9,168 nt of DNA from NCBI GenBank assembly GCA_020025425.1, contig JAHHSD010000056.1, positions 1-9,168 on the forward strand, given 5' to 3'. This document shows positions 5,609-9,168 of this stretch, piece by piece. The notes under the pieces are model-generated. The model saw only the letters and a list, made by a program, of their open reading frames with translations, ran no database searches and was not told the origin of the DNA. This DNA comes from Oscillospiraceae bacterium. GTDB lineage: Bacteria; Bacillota; Clostridia; Oscillospirales; Oscillospiraceae. Each line of letters begins with the position of its first letter. The stretch's first letter is position 1. Both the position numbers and the translations under genes were made by a program.

Positions 5609-5635
5609 CCTGTTTTCAGAAAGGAAGTTCTCACT

Positions 5636-6820
5636 ATGACAAATCTGCTGCTGCGCCTGTTTCTGCCCGGCGGCTGTGACCCTGAATCCCCCCAGACCAG
5701 ACAGCGCTGCGGCGCGCTGGCCGGCTGGACCGGGATCCTGCTCAATGCCCTGCTCTTTCTGGGCAAGCTGTTTTCCGGTCTGACCACCCACTCCATCGCG
5801 GTGATCGCTGACGCGGTGAACAACCTGTCCGACGCGGCCTCCTCGGTGGTCACCCTCATCGGCTTCCGCATGGCCGGCATGGAGGCCGACGAGGACCACC
5901 CCTTCGGGCATGGGCGCATCGAGTATCTGACCGGCCTGTTTGTGGCCGTGGCCATCCTGCTGATGGGCCTGGAGGTGGGCAGGTCCTCCATTGTAAAGCT
6001 GTTCCATCCGGAGGAGCTCAGCTTCTCCTGGCCGGCTGTGATCATCCTGGCCGCCGCCATCCTGATCAAGCTGTGGCTCTACTGCTTCAACCGCTCCCTC
6101 AGCCGTCTCATCCACTCCGAGGCCATGGCGGCCACCGCCGCCGACTCCCTGTCCGACGTGCTGTCCACCTCCGTGGTGCTCCTGGCCACTCTGGTGGGGC
6201 ACTACACCGATTTGAAAATCGACGGAATGGCCGGCCTGCTGGTGGCCGCCTTCATCCTGAAAACGGGCTGGGACTCCGCCCGCGAGACCCTGAATCCTCT
6301 GCTGGGCCGCCCCATGGACCCGGATCTGGCCGCCGAGATCGACAAGCTGGTTGTGGACCACCCTTATATCATGGGGATCCACGACCTGATCTACCACGAC
6401 TACGGCCCCGGCCGGGCCATGATGTCCTTTCACGCCGAGGTCCCGGCGGAGGAGAGCATCCTGGTCCTGCACGACATGATCGACCACATCGAGCAGGAGC
6501 TCAAGGCCCGCCACCACATCGAGACGGTGATCCACATGGACCCGGTGGTCCGGGATGAGCACACCGCCGCCCTGCGCCGCCAGGTGGCCCAGCTGGCCGG
6601 TGAGATCGACCCCCGGATGACCATTCACGATTTCCGGGTGGTCCCCGGCCCCACCCATACCAATCTGATTTTTGACCTGCTGATGCCCTACCAGACCTCC
6701 ATCACCCCCGAGCAGGCCCTCCAGGCCATGACCGAGGGCATCCAGCGCATCGACCCCCACTACTGTCCCGTGATCCAGGTGGACCACCCCTATGTGGACA
6801 GCCGGGAGCGGGAGAAATAA
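5636..6820 (+). CDS. Cation diffusion facilitator (CDF) metal efflux transporter (394 aa)
   Basis: CDF proteins are proton-coupled antiporters in the cytoplasmic membrane that export divalent metals, usually as dimers. Visible hallmarks are ADAVNNLSDAASS in TM2, the HPFGHGRIEYL motif (residues 88-98) between TM2 and TM3, and AADSLSDVLST in TM5. The transport-site positions read D59, N63, D170, D174: Asp replaces the TM5 His of zinc-type members such as YiiP. This argues against a plain Zn exporter and fits Mn2+ (or Fe2+), though specificity is inferred. About six membrane segments lie between residues 28 and 212. The rest is cytoplasmic and about 90 residues longer than usual, with two similar halves (248-305 and 330-387) that look like a duplicated C-terminal domain. 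ATG 5636 has AAGGAAG 8 nt upstream. A complex leader precedes it; no terminator follows. Confidence 0.92.
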   Translation: MTNLLLRLFLPGGCDPESPQTRQRCGALAGWTGILLNALLFLGKLFSGLTTHSIAVIADAVNNLSDAASSVVTLIGFRMAGMEADEDHPFGHGRIEYLTGLFVAVAILLMGLEVGRSSIVKLFHPEELSFSWPAVIILAAAILIKLWLYCFNRSLSRLIHSEAMAATAADSLSDVLSTSVVLLATLVGHYTDLKIDGMAGLLVAAFILKTGWDSARETLNPLLGRPMDPDLAAEIDKLVVDHPYIMGIHDLIYHDYGPGRAMMSFHAEVPAEESILVLHDMIDHIEQELKARHHIETVIHMDPVVRDEHTAALRRQVAQLAGEIDPRMTIHDFRVVPGPTHTNLIFDLLMPYQTSITPEQALQAMTEGIQRIDPHYCPVIQVDHPYVDSREREK

Positions 6821-6851
6821 CCGGCCTGTTTCTGACTTGATTTACAAATTA

Positions 6852-6882
6852 TTCATTCAAACCGGACCAAATCGTATATAAT
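6852..6882 (+). promoter_or_regulatory. Promoter of the two-component operon
   Basis: A perfect TATAAT lies at 6877-6882. The -35 is uncertain: TTCATT at 6852-6857 (19-bp spacing) or TTCAAA at 6856-6861 (15 bp). The weak -35 would fit an activated promoter, perhaps autoregulated. The start near 6889 leaves a leader of about 26 nt. No terminator separates it from the transporter gene, so read-through is possible. Confidence 0.6.
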
Positions 6883-6914
6883 AGAAGAAACTGAGAAATG
6901 GTGGTGCTAATGAG

Positions 6915-7607
6915 ATGGCAAAAAAGGTTCTGATCGTAGAGGACGACGGCAACATCGCCGAGCTTTTGCATTTATATCTGGAGAAAGAGGGCTTTGAGAC
7001 CTGCGTGGCCAAGGACGGCGGCAAGGGTGTGGAGCTGTTCCGTCAGTTCCAGCCCGATCTGGTCCTGCTGGACATCATGCTCCCCGTCATGGACGGCTGG
7101 TCGGTGCTGCGCAAAATCCGGGAGGACGGCCAGACCCCCGTCATCATGCTCACCGCCAAGGGCGAGACCTCCGACCGGATCTCCGGTCTGGAGATGGGGG
7201 CCGATGACTACATCGTCAAGCCCTTCGAGATGAAGGAGGTGCTGGCCCGCATCCACGCGGTGCTCCGCCGCACCAGCCCCGAGGACCAGCCCGAGAGCAA
7301 AAAGCTGTCCTTCGACAAGCTGGTCATCAATCTGGACTCCTACGAGCTTCTGGTGGACGGCCAGCGGGTGGACACCCCGCCCAAGGAGCTGGAGCTGCTG
7401 TATCATCTAGCCGCCGCCCCCAACCGGGTGTTTACCCGCAATCAGCTGCTGGACGAGGTGTGGGGCTTCGACTACTTCGGCGACAGCCGCACCGTGGACG
7501 TACACATCAAGCGCCTGCGCGAGAAGCTGGAGAACGTCAGCGACCAGTGGCGGCTCAAGACGGTCTGGGGCGTGGGCTATAAATTTGAAGTGGGCACCGC
7601 CGGATAA
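6915..7607 (+). CDS. OmpR/PhoB-family response regulator (230 aa)
   Basis: This is a DNA-binding response regulator of ordinary length. The receiver domain (residues about 4-115) has the acidic pair E9/D10, the phosphorylated Asp at residue 53 in LLDIMLP, T80, and K102 in the YIVKPF motif. The winged-helix DNA-binding domain (about 130-226) shows PPKELELLYHLA, the recognition helix around DSRTVDVHIKRLREKLE, and the wing VWGVGYKFE. The kinase gene follows after 15 bp, so the two form a cognate pair. ATG 6915 has only a weak GGTGG upstream. An overlapping ATG at 6910 is out of frame and ends quickly. Target genes are unknown; the adjacent downstream gene and the operon itself are candidates. 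Confidence 0.96.
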   Translation: MAKKVLIVEDDGNIAELLHLYLEKEGFETCVAKDGGKGVELFRQFQPDLVLLDIMLPVMDGWSVLRKIREDGQTPVIMLTAKGETSDRISGLEMGADDYIVKPFEMKEVLARIHAVLRRTSPEDQPESKKLSFDKLVINLDSYELLVDGQRVDTPPKELELLYHLAAAPNRVFTRNQLLDEVWGFDYFGDSRTVDVHIKRLREKLENVSDQWRLKTVWGVGYKFEVGTAG

Positions 7608-7615
7608 GGGAGGTG
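7608..7615 (+). promoter_or_regulatory. Ribosome binding site deciding a TTG start for the kinase
   Basis: GGGAGGTG ends 7 nt before TTG 7623 but 16 nt before the first ATG (7632). The spacing favours the rare TTG start, which adds three residues. This would lower kinase expression relative to the regulator. Confidence 0.65.
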
Positions 7616-7622
7616 ACATCCC

Positions 7623-9062
7623 TTGAAATCAATGTATAAACGGCAGCTGACCATGATGGTGGGGATCACCCTGCTGTCTTTTGTGCTGCTCTCCGCCTCC
7701 TACATGCTGCTCAGCTACCGGTATATCATCGGGGAGAAGCGGGGTGCTATGGAGCGCAACGCCGCCGACATTGCCGACCTGGCCAGCAGCTATGTCAGCA
7801 GCACCTGGGGCGGAAATATCCGCAGCGACGCCTTTGCCGGGGCCATCGCAGTGGTGGCCAAGGCCTCGGACTCCTATGTGATCATCACGGACCCCCAGGG
7901 CGAGATCATCTACGCCACCGACGGCTATAAGCTCTATACCTATCACGACACCCGCATCCCGGACAGCATGATCGCCTGTCTGCGCAATCAGGGCTCCTAC
8001 ACCGGCATGACCGATCTGGAGAATTTCTTCCCAGAGCGGCGGTATACGGCCGCCCTGCCCTACCAGATGGAGCTGGGCCCGGCCAGCGTGCTCCAGGGCT
8101 TTGTGCTGGTCTCCTCCAACACCACCGGCATGTCCGAGATGTGGCGGGCCACGGCCACCATCTTCTTCTTTACCGCCGTGGTGGTGCTGCTGATCTCGGT
8201 GGTGGTCAGTACCATCACCTCCGCCCACCAGGCCAAGCCCTTGAACGACATGGCCGAGGCCGTCCGGAAATTCGGGCGGGGCGACTTCGATGTACGGCTC
8301 ACCAAGTACGAGGGGCACTGTGACGAGATCTGTACCCTGACCGACGCCTTCAACTCCATGGCCAACTCCCTGGCCAAGGTGGAGAGCCAGCGCAGCGAGT
8401 TTATCGCCAATATCTCCCACGAGCTCAAGACCCCCATGACCACCATTTCCGGCTTTGCCGAGGGCATTCTGGACGGCACCATCCCCCCCGAGCGCCAGAA
8501 GGACTCGCTGGAGATCATCGTCTCCGAGACCCGCCGGCTCAGCCGTCTGGTGCGGCGGATGCTGGAGCTGTCCCGCCTGCGGGCCGTGGCTGAGAACGTC
8601 AACGCCCAGGCCCAGTTCGACCTGACCGAGGTGATGTCCCAGGTGCTCATCAGCCTGGAGGGCAAAATCACCGACCGGAAGCTGGACGTGGACGCCAAGC
8701 TCCCCGACACCCCCGTCATGGTCTGGGGCGACCCGGACGCCATCACCCAGGTGTGCTACAATCTGCTGGACAATGCGGCCAAATTTGCAGCACAGGGCAC
8801 TGATATCACCGTTTCCATCACCAAAAAGGACGGGAAGGCCTACACCTCCGTCTCCAATCTGGGCGCCACCATCCCGCCCGATGAGCTGCCCCTCCTCTTT
8901 GACCGGTTCCACAAGACGGAAAAATCCCGCAGCGTGGACCGGGACGGCGTGGGTCTGGGCCTGTATATCGTCAAAACCATTTTGGGTGATTTGAAGGAAA
9001 ATATCACTGTGACCAGTGAGGACGGTGTGACCACCTTTACCTTCTCCCTGACCCTGGCCTGA
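7623..9062 (+). CDS. Membrane sensor histidine kinase (479 aa)
   Basis: The kinase is complete. TM1 spans about residues 8-32. An extracytoplasmic sensor of about 140 residues follows (33-173), whose SYVIITDPQGEIIYATD and later PYQME...GFVLV segments look like a PAS/PDC-type fold. TM2 is about 175-198, HAMP about 199-253, and the HisKA domain has the H-box NISHELKTPMT with the phospho-acceptor His at 266. The ATPase domain has N-box N380/N384, the F-box LFDRFHKTE, and the G2 box DGVGLGLYIVK. The G1 box is NLGAT where DxGxG is usual (Asn412 for Asp, Thr for the second Gly); such variants occur in clostridial kinases and need not mean loss of activity. It probably phosphorylates the regulator encoded 15 bp upstream. 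The sensor type recalls envelope-sensing kinases, but the signal is unknown. Confidence 0.95.
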   Translation: MKSMYKRQLTMMVGITLLSFVLLSASYMLLSYRYIIGEKRGAMERNAADIADLASSYVSSTWGGNIRSDAFAGAIAVVAKASDSYVIITDPQGEIIYATDGYKLYTYHDTRIPDSMIACLRNQGSYTGMTDLENFFPERRYTAALPYQMELGPASVLQGFVLVSSNTTGMSEMWRATATIFFFTAVVVLLISVVVSTITSAHQAKPLNDMAEAVRKFGRGDFDVRLTKYEGHCDEICTLTDAFNSMANSLAKVESQRSEFIANISHELKTPMTTISGFAEGILDGTIPPERQKDSLEIIVSETRRLSRLVRRMLELSRLRAVAENVNAQAQFDLTEVMSQVLISLEGKITDRKLDVDAKLPDTPVMVWGDPDAITQVCYNLLDNAAKFAAQGTDITVSITKKDGKAYTSVSNLGATIPPDELPLLFDRFHKTEKSRSVDRDGVGLGLYIVKTILGDLKENITVTSEDGVTTFTFSLTLA

Positions 9063-9084
9063 TTTTACCCTGAGAGGTGCTTCT

Positions 9085-9168
9085 ATGGACAACAACAATG
9101 AAACCCTGTGGCAGGGCGGAGCGTGGGAGCAGCCCTCCCGCCCCTTTTCGCCGCCCCCTCCGGTACAT
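9085..9168 (+). CDS. Start of a gene with a proline-rich N terminus (3' end outside window)
   Basis: ATG 9085 follows GAGAGGTG by about 6 nt and lies 22 bp after the kinase stop, so it probably belongs to the same operon. The 28 visible residues are polar with Asn, Gln and Trp, then a proline stretch (RPFSPPPP), with no signal peptide or membrane segment yet. In related clostridia, a HtrA-type serine protease with a disordered cytosolic N terminus before its single membrane anchor often follows such regulator/kinase pairs. That identity is a guess from context and style; the window shows only the tail-like N terminus. Confidence 0.7.
   Translation, partial: MDNNNETLWQGGAWEQPSRPFSPPPPVH

Larger units (their letters stand above)
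5222..5635. promoter_or_regulatory. 414-bp divergent control region
   Basis: This region holds the minus-strand promoter of the glmM operon (5302-5330), the + strand promoter candidate (5372-5400), three + strand hairpins (5430-5462, 5529-5556, 5558-5604) and two tiny leader ORFs. The part from 5331 to 5635 is much more AT-rich than the genes on either side. A 98-codon minus-strand frame crosses the region but contains the hairpins and the promoter, and is not accepted as a gene. Confidence 0.6.

Noticed and set aside
5400..5635. Known metal riboswitches (yybP-ykoY Mn type, NiCo/czcD type) or a T-box before the CDF gene
   Set aside because: I could not find the conserved loop sequences of these classes, nor a T-box sequence; the structure present is of another kind.
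7629..9098. 489-codon open frame opposite the histidine kinase gene, and a 427-codon frame opposite the transporter gene
   Set aside because: Both are antisense shadows of GC-rich genes; the proteins are His/Gly/Gln-rich low-complexity strings, while the opposite strands encode complete recognised families.
1..9168. CRISPR arrays, tRNA or rRNA genes, phage or transposon genes
   Set aside because: No spaced repeat series, cloverleaf-like stems with CCA-type ends, or mobile-element proteins were seen on either strand.

Overview
The window reads as chromosomal DNA of a high-GC, low-motility-type clostridium, most likely an Oscillospiraceae gut bacterium (Flavonifractor/Pseudoflavonifractor/Lawsonibacter-like). 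The evidence is the Gram-positive style of the ribosome binding sites, the strong GC bias at third codon positions in most genes, the Firmicutes-type aspartokinase, and the OmpR-family regulator/kinase pair. The genus is inferred from memory of such genomes, not shown by the sequence. There is no rRNA, tRNA, CRISPR array, insertion sequence or phage gene.

Layout. (1) Positions 1-719 (+): the 3' end of an aspartate kinase with two C-terminal ACT domains. (2) 845-1318 (+): a small AT-rich gene of unknown function with its own extended -10 promoter and a perfect 12-bp terminator hairpin. (3) 1473-2384 (-): a lipoprotein gene of unknown function with its own promoter. (4) 2658-5221 (-): a three-gene operon transcribed from a good sigma-A-type promoter (TTGTCA-17-TAAAAT). 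It encodes a stand-alone GlmU-like left-handed beta-helix acetyltransferase, phosphoglucosamine mutase GlmM, and a P-loop nucleotide-kinase-like protein whose GTG start overlaps the glmM stop. It ends in a 16-bp terminator. (5) 5222-5635: a 414-bp divergent control region. On its + strand it carries an extended -10 promoter, hairpins, two tiny overlapping leader ORFs and a terminator-like hairpin, all before the next gene. (6) 5636-6820 (+): a CDF metal-cation efflux transporter with a duplicated C-terminal domain. (7) 6915-9062 (+): a response regulator/histidine kinase operon, followed after 22 bp by the start of a gene for a protein with a proline-rich N terminus that runs off the window.

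How the genes fit together. The minus-strand operon covers two consecutive steps of UDP-GlcNAc (cell wall precursor) synthesis: GlcN-6-P to GlcN-1-P (GlmM), then probably GlcN-1-P to GlcNAc-1-P (the acetyltransferase, which keeps the GlmU catalytic residues but lacks the uridyltransferase half). The two-component system is a membrane-sensor type like those that watch the envelope. The CDF transporter exports divalent metal, possibly Mn2+.

The most interesting region is 5392-5635. Its leader ORFs, hairpins and terminator are arranged like a ribosome-controlled attenuator in front of a metal exporter gene. Also notable are the split GlmU, the duplicated CTD of the transporter, and the abrupt composition change near position 1372.
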